Shown: piece by piece, positions 1 to 5,594 of the stretch
Numbering within the stretch: the first letter of the stretch is position 1
Layout of the letters: the number at the start of each line of letters is the position of its first letter
Assembly (NCBI GenBank): GCA_002433485.1
Contig: DJIF01000026.1
Span: 1-5,776, forward strand
Direction of reading: 5' to 3'
Length of the DNA stretch: 5,776 bases
From: Deltaproteobacteria bacterium UBA6601
GTDB lineage: Bacteria; Myxococcota_A; UBA796; UBA9615
The notes under the pieces: generated by a model
What the model was told of the DNA's origin: nothing
Seen by the model: the letters and a program-made list of their open reading frames with translations, nothing else
Database searches by the model: none
Translations under genes and position numbers: made by a program

Positions 1-963
1 GGCTGGCACATCGAGTGCTCGGTGATGAGTTCTGAGTTGCTCGGGGAGCGCTTCGATATCCATGGCGGCGGAATTGATCTCATCTTTCCTCATCACGAGA
101 ATGAGATTGCCCAGACTGAGGGTGCTACCGGTCACGGGCCCTGCGTGCGTCACTGGATGCACAACGGTCACCTGACGGTCAACAGCGAGAAGATGGGCAA
201 GTCGTTGGGCAACTTCTTCGGGGTTGGCGACATCATCGTGCGTTACCACCCAGAGTCTCTGCGGCTGTTTTATCTGACTGCACACTATCGGGCGCCGCTC
301 GACTTCAGTGAGCAGGCGGTTCAGGAGGCTGAGGCACGGCTTGAGCGGCTCTATGGGGCTCTGGCTGAGTTGGACCGTATGCTTGGCGATCATGTGGAAC
401 TCCGACCTGCCCGTGCCGATGGAAGCTGGGGACGTGAGCATCTCTATGCGCCGGTCGAGGACCCGCTCCAAACGCTAGATCCATCGCTTTTCGATGGCGC
501 AGAACGGGGTCTTTTTCACCAGTGTGAGAAGGTCCTTGAGCGCTTTGGTGAGGCGATGGACGATGACTTCAACACCGCCGGCGCACTTGGGCATCTGTTT
601 GACTTCATTCGCAAGGTCAATCGATGGCTCGGTGGCGAGCCTGACTTCAGCGTGGTCGCCAGGGTGCAACTGGCTCGTGCTGCGCGGGATCGAATCTTGC
701 GGGCTGCTTCAACTCTCGGCGTCCTCAACGAGCGCGCAGAGAGCTTTTTCTCGGGCTTAAGGGAGCGCCGCCTGCGCTGGCTTGGGATCGAGGAGAGGGA
801 GATCCAGCAGGCCATAGATAAGCGTCTGGAGGCTCGCAGCCAGCGAGACTTTGCTGCGGCCGACAGGATCAGAGATCAGTTGGCAGAACGAGGCATCGCT
901 CTTAAGGACAGCCCGCAGGGCACCACCTGGACGGTTCAGCGGGATCTGTCACCACGCAGCTGA
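1..963 (+). CDS. cysS: Cysteinyl-tRNA synthetase, 5'-truncated by window edge
   Basis: This class I aminoacyl-tRNA synthetase charges tRNA-Cys with cysteine in the cytosol. The open frame enters at base 1 and gives 320 residues. About 200 N-terminal residues, including the HIGH motif and the first zinc cysteine, lie upstream. Residues 1-6 (GWHIEC) carry the second zinc cysteine, and the HHENE block at 31-35 supplies the zinc histidine and glutamate with the spacing seen in E. coli CysS. The KMSKS loop appears as KMGKS at 64-68, followed by LGN. The conserved AMDDDFNT block of the helical domain is at 185-192. The C-terminal tRNA-binding part keeps the family pattern of AR..(K/R)DFA.AD.IRD.L and a final GT.W. 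An insertion of roughly 35-40 residues relative to E. coli sits at about 125-180. The gene ends one base from a convergent lipoprotein gene. Identification is firm. Confidence 0.97.
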   Translation, partial: GWHIECSVMSSELLGERFDIHGGGIDLIFPHHENEIAQTEGATGHGPCVRHWMHNGHLTVNSEKMGKSLGNFFGVGDIIVRYHPESLRLFYLTAHYRAPLDFSEQAVQEAEARLERLYGALAELDRMLGDHVELRPARADGSWGREHLYAPVEDPLQTLDPSLFDGAERGLFHQCEKVLERFGEAMDDDFNTAGALGHLFDFIRKVNRWLGGEPDFSVVARVQLARAARDRILRAASTLGVLNERAESFFSGLRERRLRWLGIEEREIQQAIDKRLEARSQRDFAAADRIRDQLAERGIALKDSPQGTTWTVQRDLSPRS

Positions 964-964
964 G

Positions 965-1999
965 TTACTTCTTCTTGTTGGCCTCGGCCTCAGCTTCCGC
1001 TTTCTCCTCAGCAGTTCGCTCTCGCTCGGGCCAGACGACGGTACAGGCGTTGCCGATCAGAGTTCGCTCGCCCTCTGCGCAGGTCATATAGCGGTGCATC
1101 TCAACGAACAATCCGGCAGCGCTGGACTTTTCGAAGCTGTGCTGAGCCCTCCAGTGTAGGAAACCCTTGTCTTTGGGTGTCACGGCGACTTTCTGCTTGC
1201 CTTCAACCCGGCGGTCACGAACCCAGAGGTCGTAGTCATAGCTACAGCCCTCCTTCGCCATAACGCCAGCTTTCTGCTGCTTGGTCAGGACCTCGTCCCT
1301 GCTGCCCTCGAACTGTTTCTCAGCGTAGTGAAACCACATGGGCTCCTTGGCAAAGATTCCTTCTTTGGCATCTAGGGGCGGATCGCCGCGTTCGCCCCAC
1401 TTGGGGTTTTCCATGGCGAAGGGATAGAGCTGCTGAACTTCATCGCAGTGGACAAAGCTCAGCTCATCAGTGGCCCGCAGGTAGGTGCGAATCCCGGTCG
1501 GGTTGGAGTCCATGGTCTCCTCACCCTTGACGTAGGTCACGTAGAAGTCCTTGAGGGTCAGTGCGCAGCGGTTTTGGTCGATGGTTACGTACAGGCGCCC
1601 TTCAAACTTCACATCAAGCCTGCGGTTGTCCTTCTTCAGTCGCTCGATACGCTGCTTACTTTTCTCGGGAAACATGTTGATGGAATATAGAGCTTCGCCG
1701 CCTTCAGATACTGAGGTCCGCTCGTAATCGTACTTATTGGTGGCTGGATTGCCGGGAGCGACCTGTCCAGCGGTGTAGATGGCTTTGCCTTTGCCGTCTT
1801 CAGTGCTGAATTTAATCCGCGCAAAGGGGTCTGGTACGTCTTTGCCAGTGCCGCCACCCTTGAGGCTGACCCAGGTTCCCGAGAGGTTATTGATATCCAG
1901 ATCGCAGTCGGGTCGAGCAGGTGTGGATGAACCGCCCATGCAGGCGCTGAGCGCGAAGGGCAGAGAGACAGCCAGAATCCAGAAAAGACGAGCGTGCAT
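965..1999 (-). CDS. Hypothetical secreted lipoprotein (344 aa)
   Basis: I do not recognise this family. Residues 1-19 form a lipoprotein signal peptide: H2 and R4, a hydrophobic core, then the lipobox LSAC with Cys20 as the lipidated residue. A short Gly/Ser/Pro linker follows. Near residues 38-45 the sequence LSGTW looks like the first strand of lipocalin-like or other small beta-barrel domains, but this is only a resemblance. Six further cysteines (32, 145, 185, 252, 307, 319) could form disulfides, as expected for a periplasmic or outer-membrane protein. The C terminus (327-344) is a charged Glu/Ala/Lys tail that is probably helical. The residue after Cys20 is Met, not Asp, so an outer-membrane location is plausible. 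The ATG at 1999 is supported by GGAG (minus strand, 2008-2011) eight bases upstream. The gene is divergent from the yceI-like cluster and convergent with cysS. Confidence 0.85.
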   Translation of the reverse strand: MHARLFWILAVSLPFALSACMGGSSTPARPDCDLDINNLSGTWVSLKGGGTGKDVPDPFARIKFSTEDGKGKAIYTAGQVAPGNPATNKYDYERTSVSEGGEALYSINMFPEKSKQRIERLKKDNRRLDVKFEGRLYVTIDQNRCALTLKDFYVTYVKGEETMDSNPTGIRTYLRATDELSFVHCDEVQQLYPFAMENPKWGERGDPPLDAKEGIFAKEPMWFHYAEKQFEGSRDEVLTKQQKAGVMAKEGCSYDYDLWVRDRRVEGKQKVAVTPKDKGFLHWRAQHSFEKSSAAGLFVEMHRYMTCAEGERTLIGNACTVVWPERERTAEEKAEAEAEANKKK

Positions 2000-2007
2000 T
2001 AGGAGGG

Positions 2008-2011
2008 CTCC
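2008..2011 (-). promoter_or_regulatory. Ribosome binding site of the 965-1999 lipoprotein gene
   Basis: On the minus strand this reads GGAG, eight bases before the ATG at 1999-1997. It supports that start, which also gives a complete lipoprotein signal peptide. Confidence 0.6.
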
Positions 2012-2035
2012 AGAAAGAGACAGTGAAGCGGACCT

Positions 2036-2063
2036 TGACCGTTCACATAGGCGTGCACGGTCA
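2036..2063. repeat. Imperfect inverted repeat, 11+6+11, in the divergent intergenic region
   Basis: The left arm TGACCGTTCAC (2036-2046) and right arm GTGCACGGTCA (2053-2063) are complementary at 10 of 11 positions, separated by six bases. The outer seven pairs are perfect. A second, shorter dyad CCTTGA (2033-2038) / TCAAGG (2066-2071) partly overlaps it. It lies 37-64 bases upstream of the minus-strand lipoprotein ATG. No T-run follows on either strand, so it does not look like an intrinsic terminator. A regulator operator or a 5'-leader hairpin of the minus-strand gene is more likely. The dyad is directly seen; the role is inferred. Confidence 0.5.
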
Positions 2064-2137
2064 TATCAAGGGGGAGCGCCACAGTCCACCCGTGGCTTTG
2101 GTAGCGTTGTCCTGAACGGGGTGGCGAGAGGCCAGTG

Positions 2138-2168
2138 TTGACTCTTCTGGCGGGCTCGTGCTTGGATT
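2138..2168 (+). promoter_or_regulatory. Weak candidate promoter for the yceI-like cluster
   Basis: TTGACT at 2138-2143 matches five of six bases of the sigma-70 -35 consensus. The only -10 candidate, TTGGAT at 2163-2168, is poor and 19 bases away. A start site from this pair would fall about at the palindrome at 2177-2190. This is a tentative call. Confidence 0.2.
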
Positions 2169-2176
2169 TTGTCTGT

Positions 2177-2190
2177 GGCACAGCTGTGCC
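2177..2190. promoter_or_regulatory. Perfect 14-bp palindrome upstream of the yceI-like gene, candidate operator
   Basis: GGCACAGCTGTGCC is a perfect, spacer-less dyad. It ends 26 bases before the ATG at 2217 and 14 bases before the GGAG ribosome binding site. The position would let a bound regulator block transcription start or early elongation of the three-gene cluster. As RNA it has no loop, so a protein-binding site is the simpler reading. No particular regulator family is identified. Confidence 0.4.
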
Positions 2191-2204
2191 TTTATCCATC
2201 AACT

Positions 2205-2208
2205 GGAG
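2205..2208 (+). promoter_or_regulatory. Ribosome binding site deciding the yceI-like start
   Basis: GGAG lies eight bases before the ATG at 2217. An in-frame ATG at 2169 has no such site, would put the palindrome inside the gene, and would add 16 residues ahead of a good signal peptide. The ATG at 2217 is therefore preferred. Confidence 0.65.
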
Positions 2209-2216
2209 CTGGCTAC

Positions 2217-2945
2217 ATGGCTCGTTTCTTCCCGCCGGCGGTGGTGCTGACTACCCTTCTCGCTAGCCTGTTGCTGGCGAGACAGGCCAGCGCCATTGAG
2301 CGGCAGGCGAACGAAGTGGAAGTTGGCTTCCACATCAGTCATCCCGCCAAGCAATACGATGCTGGCCTGCTGCCGGGCGGCGCGACTGCAGTTGCCACCT
2401 TTGATCCTGGTGAAGTGGGCAACACCCGAGTTGAGGTACTGCTCAAGGTGGACTTCTTTAACTCGGCAAATGAGCTTCGTGACAGTCACATGCTTGAGGT
2501 GTTGGAGGCGATTATTTTCCCCACCATAAGCTGGGCAGGAGTGGCTAGTGGTGGTGCGAAAGGCCCTTTTAACGTTGGTACTCATGAGATTACAGTGAAG
2601 GGTCCATTGACCGTGCATGGCGTTACCCGAGAGCTGGAGATTCCGGTGCGGCTGGAGGTCGCCGCCAGTGGCTTGGTTACGGCGCACTCCAAGTTCTCGA
2701 TCTCGATCGAGAGTTTTGAAATAGAGCGCCCCTCTCTGGTCTTTGTAAAGATTAAGGATGAGCTGCCCATTACGGTGAAGATGGCTTTTGCAGTGGGCTC
2801 GGAACTCTTTACTCCTCAGGCCCCTGAACCAGCGGCTGCAGTGGAGCAGGATTCGGGTGATGTGGCTCCCGGTGGGGCCGGCTCGGTTGCGCCCGCGCCG
2901 GTTGAGAATGAGGCTTCCGAGAAAGGCAGCGCTGAGCGCCCATGA
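2217..2945 (+). CDS. YceI-like periplasmic lipid/isoprenoid-binding protein
   Basis: Known YceI-family members are periplasmic lipocalin-like beta-barrels that hold a long isoprenoid or fatty-acid ligand. The 242-residue product starts with a signal peptide (1-26, cleaved after ASA). The mature domain (about 33-195) keeps the family layout: an early FHISHP strand (38-43, VxFxIxH-like), a Gly-rich turn, a VEVLLKVDFFNS strand with RDSHM at 88-92 (the usual RD.H(L/M) position), FPTISW at 101-106, and TVKGPLTVHGVTRELEIPV at 126-144 matching the typical G.Lt..G.t..v.l.v block. Residues about 199-242 form an extra Pro/Ala/Glu-rich tail, probably disordered, so the protein is longer than the usual ~190 residues. 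The stop overlaps the next start by four bases (ATGA), implying translational coupling. The fold call is good; the ligand is unknown. Confidence 0.8.
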   Translation: MARFFPPAVVLTTLLASLLLARQASAIERQANEVEVGFHISHPAKQYDAGLLPGGATAVATFDPGEVGNTRVEVLLKVDFFNSANELRDSHMLEVLEAIIFPTISWAGVASGGAKGPFNVGTHEITVKGPLTVHGVTRELEIPVRLEVAASGLVTAHSKFSISIESFEIERPSLVFVKIKDELPITVKMAFAVGSELFTPQAPEPAAAVEQDSGDVAPGGAGSVAPAPVENEASEKGSAERP

Positions 2946-3667
2946 GGCTTGTTCCAGCTGCCATGATGCTGACCCTCTGTGGGGCTTTGCTCCTTGCTCC
3001 GTCTCAGGCATCGGCTTTGGAGCCGGACTTCCCCGGTTCTGAGGTTCCAGCACTGGGGCTTGTCGCTCCAGCCCTGGAACTTCGCGCCGACCTGTTTTCG
3101 GTTAGCGATTTGGGTTCTTTGGTGCCGATCCGGCAGCGTGCCGCAGCCGTCCAGGATCCAACCGAGCTGAGCATGGAGGAGCGGCGCAAGATTCAGGCGC
3201 GCTTGAAGTTGCGCAGAAAGATGGTTCCGGTGCATCAGGCCCTGGCCTTTATTGCTGCGGGGTCCATTGTTGCCGCTGAAGTGGTTGGGGTCATCAATGA
3301 TCGCGCCATAAATACGGGGACGCCGACGCGCGACAAGATCGAAGACAGTCTTGCTCTACATCGGGTGTTGGCCGGGGTCGGCACCGCCGCTTATCTGGGT
3401 GCCGGGGTGGTTGCTTGGACCATGCCTCCTGGTCTGGCGACGCGAAAGGCCGAGAATTCAAAAGGCAAGTTCGACTCTGGCAAGGTCCATCGCATCCTCT
3501 CCATTGTTCACGGCATCGCCATGGGTACAGTGATTGCGACCGGGATCCTGCAGGCCAATGTGGCAGCAGGTGAGGATTGGGAGCCCATAGTTGCTGCTCA
3601 CAAGATTTCCGGCTTTACCGCGGCGGGTGCGATCATTGCTGCGGGAATCGTGATTACAGCCCTTTGA
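2942..3667 (+). CDS. Cytochrome b561-like four-helix membrane protein
   Basis: This 241-residue protein has an N-terminal hydrophobic segment that looks like a signal peptide (1-25, ending QASA), a variable stretch with a very basic patch (R81-K93), then four hydrophobic helices at about 95-117, 138-160, 182-204 and 218-240. Each helix begins near a histidine: His98, His140, His183 (plus His190) and His220. In b561-type cytochromes, alternate helices give two bis-histidine heme sites on opposite membrane faces. Here 98/183 and 140/220 would pair that way. Heme binding is inferred from this pattern only. Its place after a YceI-like gene parallels E. coli yceI-yceJ, where yceJ encodes a b561 homologue. 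No strong ribosome binding site is seen, and both ends overlap neighbours (ATGA, TGATG), so coupled translation is likely. Alternatively it belongs to an unnamed DUF family of similar shape. Confidence 0.65.
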   Translation: MRLVPAAMMLTLCGALLLAPSQASALEPDFPGSEVPALGLVAPALELRADLFSVSDLGSLVPIRQRAAAVQDPTELSMEERRKIQARLKLRRKMVPVHQALAFIAAGSIVAAEVVGVINDRAINTGTPTRDKIEDSLALHRVLAGVGTAAYLGAGVVAWTMPPGLATRKAENSKGKFDSGKVHRILSIVHGIAMGTVIATGILQANVAAGEDWEPIVAAHKISGFTAAGAIIAAGIVITAL

Positions 3668-4197
3668 TGTCGGTTCGTCTGCAGGCGCTGATGAGAGCTT
3701 CTGCGGCTTTCCTGCTGTTCTTTTTGTGCGCCTGCGATCCAGCGGTTCCGGCTGGAGAGGTGAGCGGAGATTGTCGGACCGAAGATCTCTATAAGGGCGA
3801 GCAGCAGTACTTCGATGAGGTGATGGTTCCGGAAGTCTTCGAAGTTTACTGTACGGTGTGCCACGGCTCGGACAAGATCGGCGCGGTCGAACGCAAAGGT
3901 GCTACTGAGGGTCTCAATTACGATGACTTTGAGGGTTCTCGCGCTTGGAACACGACCTTTCCCGGTTTTGGAACCTGGCATGAGATGCAGGTGCAGACCA
4001 TGCCTCCCATGGGGCGCATGCCGTCGACTGAGGAGCTACAGTTGGTCCTGGATTGGGTGAACTGCGAGCTTGCGGCGCGCCAGGCAGATGACGATGATGA
4101 CTCGGCAGCCGGGGATGATGATGATGACTCGGCAGCCGGGGATGATGATGATGACTCGGCAGCTGAGGATGACGATGACAGCGCACTCGGCCCTTGA
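3667..4197 (+). CDS. c-type cytochrome lipoprotein with Asp-rich repeat tail
   Basis: The 176-residue product begins with a lipoprotein signal peptide ending in LCAC, with Cys23 as the probable lipidated residue and Asp24 after it. One heme-attachment motif, CTVCH, lies at 62-66. MPPMGRMP at 112-119, followed by TEELQLVLDWV, matches the distal-methionine and final-helix pattern of small class I cytochromes; Met112 or Met115 is the likely axial ligand. Cys36 and Cys133 could form a disulfide. Residues 141-173 are three Asp5-Ser-Ala-Ala-(Gly/Glu) repeats plus a partial fourth. The start at 3667 is chosen because it overlaps the upstream stop (TGATG). Met9 (3691) would also give a workable signal peptide. 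The expected role is electron transfer at the periplasmic face of a membrane, probably with the b561-like neighbour. The partner is inferred from gene order. Confidence 0.85.
   Translation: MSVRLQALMRASAAFLLFFLCACDPAVPAGEVSGDCRTEDLYKGEQQYFDEVMVPEVFEVYCTVCHGSDKIGAVERKGATEGLNYDDFEGSRAWNTTFPGFGTWHEMQVQTMPPMGRMPSTEELQLVLDWVNCELAARQADDDDDSAAGDDDDDSAAGDDDDDSAAEDDDDSALGP
4087..4185 (+). repeat. 27-bp in-frame tandem repeat encoding DDDDDSAAG
   Basis: Three consecutive 27-bp units occupy 4087-4113, 4114-4140 and 4141-4167, with an 18-bp degenerate partial copy at 4168-4185. Copies 1 and 2 differ by one synonymous GAC/GAT change. Copy 3 ends in Ala-Glu in place of Ala-Gly. The near identity at DNA level suggests recent slippage or unequal recombination, so copy number may vary between strains. 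It encodes a strongly acidic, flexible tail at the C terminus of the cytochrome lipoprotein. Confidence 0.95.
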
Positions 4198-4211
4198 GTT
4201 GGATGGAATCT

Positions 4212-4216
4212 AGGAG
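4212..4216 (+). promoter_or_regulatory. Ribosome binding site of rph
   Basis: AGGAG, within a longer purine run AGGAGAGAG, lies five bases before the ATG at 4222. It is the strongest Shine-Dalgarno match in the window and shows that rph initiates independently of the upstream cytochrome gene, 24 bases away. Confidence 0.8.
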
Positions 4217-4221
4217 AGAGT

Positions 4222-4962
4222 ATGCGGGCAGATGGTCGGTCGGTTGATCAGCTTAGAGAGGTGCGAATTACGCCGGACTTTCTGGAGCAGGCGCATGGCT
4301 CGGCGCTGGTTGAGTTTGGAGCGACCAGGGTCCTGTGTACGGCGATGATCGAAAAGAGAGTGCCGCGTTGGAAACAGCATGAGGGAACCGGCTGGGTCAC
4401 GGCGGAGTACTCCATGCTGCCGGGAGCTACCCCTACCCGAACCTCTCGCGAGGTAGCGAGAGGTAGGCCTGGTGGCCGAACCATGGAGATTCAGCGTCTG
4501 ATTGGCAGGAGCATGCGCTCCATCGTCGATCTTGAGAAGCTCGGTCCACGGACAGTCTGGATTGATTGCGATGTGCTGCAGGCCGATGGCGGGACCCGGA
4601 CGGCCTCGATTACCGGTGGTTTTGTAGCCCTTTGTCTGGCCATCCAGCGGATGCTTGAAGAGGGCACGTTGTCGGCTCCTCCGCTTACTGGTCGGATCTC
4701 GGCTATCTCGGCTGGGGTCATCGATGGGATAGCGATGCTCGACCTGCCTTACGAAGAGGACTTCAGGGCTGAGGTAGACATGAATTTTGTGGTCACTGGG
4801 GACGGCCAGCTGGTGGAGGTTCAGGGTACTGCAGAAGGGGCTCCATTCAGTCGCCAGACCCTCGATCGGCTGACAGAGCTGGCTTTGGCAGGCTGTGATC
4901 AATTGGATGAAGCGCAGCGGCGCGTTCTTGCCGGGCGGAAGCTCGGCCCGATGTTTGACTGA
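4222..4962 (+). CDS. rph: Ribonuclease PH
   Basis: RNase PH is a phosphate-dependent 3'-to-5' exoribonuclease that trims tRNA precursors and some other RNAs. It works as a hexamer in the cytosol. The 246-residue length is normal. Hallmarks run in order: N-terminal RxDGR (2-6, here RADGR), GWVTAEYSMLP at 57-67, GGRT at 84-87 with Arg86, EIQRLIGRSMR at 89-99, DCDVLQADGGTRTASITG at 115-132 with the phosphate-binding Thr125 and Arg126, and the conserved acidic pair Asp180 and Asp186 in the YEEDFRAEVD region. EVQGTAEGAPFS at 199-210 is also typical. No key residue is missing. It is followed by rdgB after ten bases, a pairing common in bacteria. A 9-bp perfect inverted repeat lies inside the gene at 4441-4464. 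Confidence 0.98.
   Translation: MRADGRSVDQLREVRITPDFLEQAHGSALVEFGATRVLCTAMIEKRVPRWKQHEGTGWVTAEYSMLPGATPTRTSREVARGRPGGRTMEIQRLIGRSMRSIVDLEKLGPRTVWIDCDVLQADGGTRTASITGGFVALCLAIQRMLEEGTLSAPPLTGRISAISAGVIDGIAMLDLPYEEDFRAEVDMNFVVTGDGQLVEVQGTAEGAPFSRQTLDRLTELALAGCDQLDEAQRRVLAGRKLGPMFD
4441..4464. repeat. Perfect 9-bp inverted repeat with 6-base loop inside rph
   Basis: ACCTCTCGC (4441-4449) and GCGAGAGGT (4456-4464) are exactly complementary around the loop GAGGTA. The codons give the conserved Arg-rich stretch before GGRT, so part of the symmetry may arise from protein constraints. As mRNA it would be a stable stem-loop about 220 bases into the gene. Confidence 0.6.
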
Positions 4963-4972
4963 GCTATCTGCT

Positions 4973-5593
4973 ATGTCGCAATTGGTTGAAGTTCTGCTTG
5001 CTACCGGTAACGCCCATAAGCTGCGTGAGATCCGAGAGATGCTGACAGGAACGCGCTATCGGGTGTTGAGCCTTGATGAGGTCGTCGATGCTCCTGAGGT
5101 GGTGGAAGACGGCGATACATTCCGCGCCAATGCCGACAAGAAGGCGCGAACTCTGGCCCTGCACACCGGCAGAGTCACCATTGCTGACGATTCGGGCATT
5201 GAGGTTGACGCTCTGGACGGAGCGCCTGGCGTCTACTCCGCGCGCTTCTCTGGGGTTTTCGGCGAAGCCGCTGATACGGCCAATAATGAGCTGTTGCTGG
5301 AGCGCTTGCAGGGTGTGCCTGACGAGCAGCGCACAGCCCGCTTTCGTTGCGCCCTTGCCATCGTTCACCCTGATGGTCGGGCGCGATACAGCGATGGGGT
5401 GATTGAGGGGCGTATCGGTCACCAACCCGTTGGACAGGGCGGCTTTGGCTACGACCCTCTGTTTGTAGTCCTCGGTGATCCCCAGGCCAGGACTACGGCT
5501 GAGCTGAGTGCTACGGAGAAAAACGCTATCTCTCATCGAGGTCGGGCGCTTCAGGAACTACTTCCTTTACTCGATCAGTTGCTAGACAGTTGA
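4973..5593 (+). CDS. rdgB: dITP/XTP pyrophosphatase (RdgB/HAM1 family)
   Basis: This enzyme hydrolyses non-canonical purine nucleotides (dITP, ITP, XTP) to monophosphates and pyrophosphate, keeping deaminated purines out of DNA and RNA. The 206-residue product carries all family signatures: the substrate loop TGNAHK at 11-16, EDGDTFRANADKKA at 45-58, ADDSGIEVDAL at 71-81 with Asp73 as the likely catalytic acid, PGVYSARFSG at 85-94, the RFRCA strand at 123-127, GFGYDPLF at 157-164, and AEL..TEKN.ISHRG at 176-190. The ATG at 4973 places the TGN motif at the usual distance from the N terminus. A longer in-frame start at 4895 lies inside rph and lacks support. There is no clear ribosome binding site in the ten-base gap after rph, so translation probably depends on rph. 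No key residue is missing. Confidence 0.97.
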   Translation: MSQLVEVLLATGNAHKLREIREMLTGTRYRVLSLDEVVDAPEVVEDGDTFRANADKKARTLALHTGRVTIADDSGIEVDALDGAPGVYSARFSGVFGEAADTANNELLLERLQGVPDEQRTARFRCALAIVHPDGRARYSDGVIEGRIGHQPVGQGGFGYDPLFVVLGDPQARTTAELSATEKNAISHRGRALQELLPLLDQLLDS

Positions 5594-5594
5594 T

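Noticed and set aside
1999..2202. A 67-codon minus-strand open frame whose TAA overlaps the lipoprotein ATG (TAATG)
   Set aside because: It spans both intergenic dyads and the yceI-like ribosome binding site, has no clear ribosome binding site, no recognisable domain and an unremarkable composition. The overlap with the start codon is tempting but not enough to call a gene.
2701..2712. Perfect 12-bp palindrome TCTCGATCGAGA inside the yceI-like gene
   Set aside because: It falls in codons for a Ser-Ile-Ser-Ile-Glu-Ser strand and is well explained by repeated Ser/Ile/Glu codons. No regulatory context.
2199..3053. Long minus-strand open frame (284 codons) opposite the yceI-like gene
   Set aside because: It is an antisense shadow of two well-supported plus-strand genes. 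Its translation is rich in Arg, His and Ser with no domain pattern.
4087..4185. CRISPR-like array
   Set aside because: The units are contiguous in-frame 27-bp copies without spacers and encode a low-complexity protein tail.
3914..4186. His/Pro-rich minus-strand frame opposite the Asp repeat
   Set aside because: The His-rich repeats are simply the antisense of GAT/GAC repeats. No start signal or conserved domain.
4210..4902. Minus-strand open frame (230 codons) opposite rph
   Set aside because: It lies almost entirely on the antisense strand of a textbook RNase PH gene and its translation resembles no known protein.
4895..4972. Upstream in-frame extension of rdgB into rph
   Set aside because: It would add 26 residues of rph antisense-free overlap ahead of a normal HAM1 start. 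The ATG at 4973 places the TGN motif at the usual distance.
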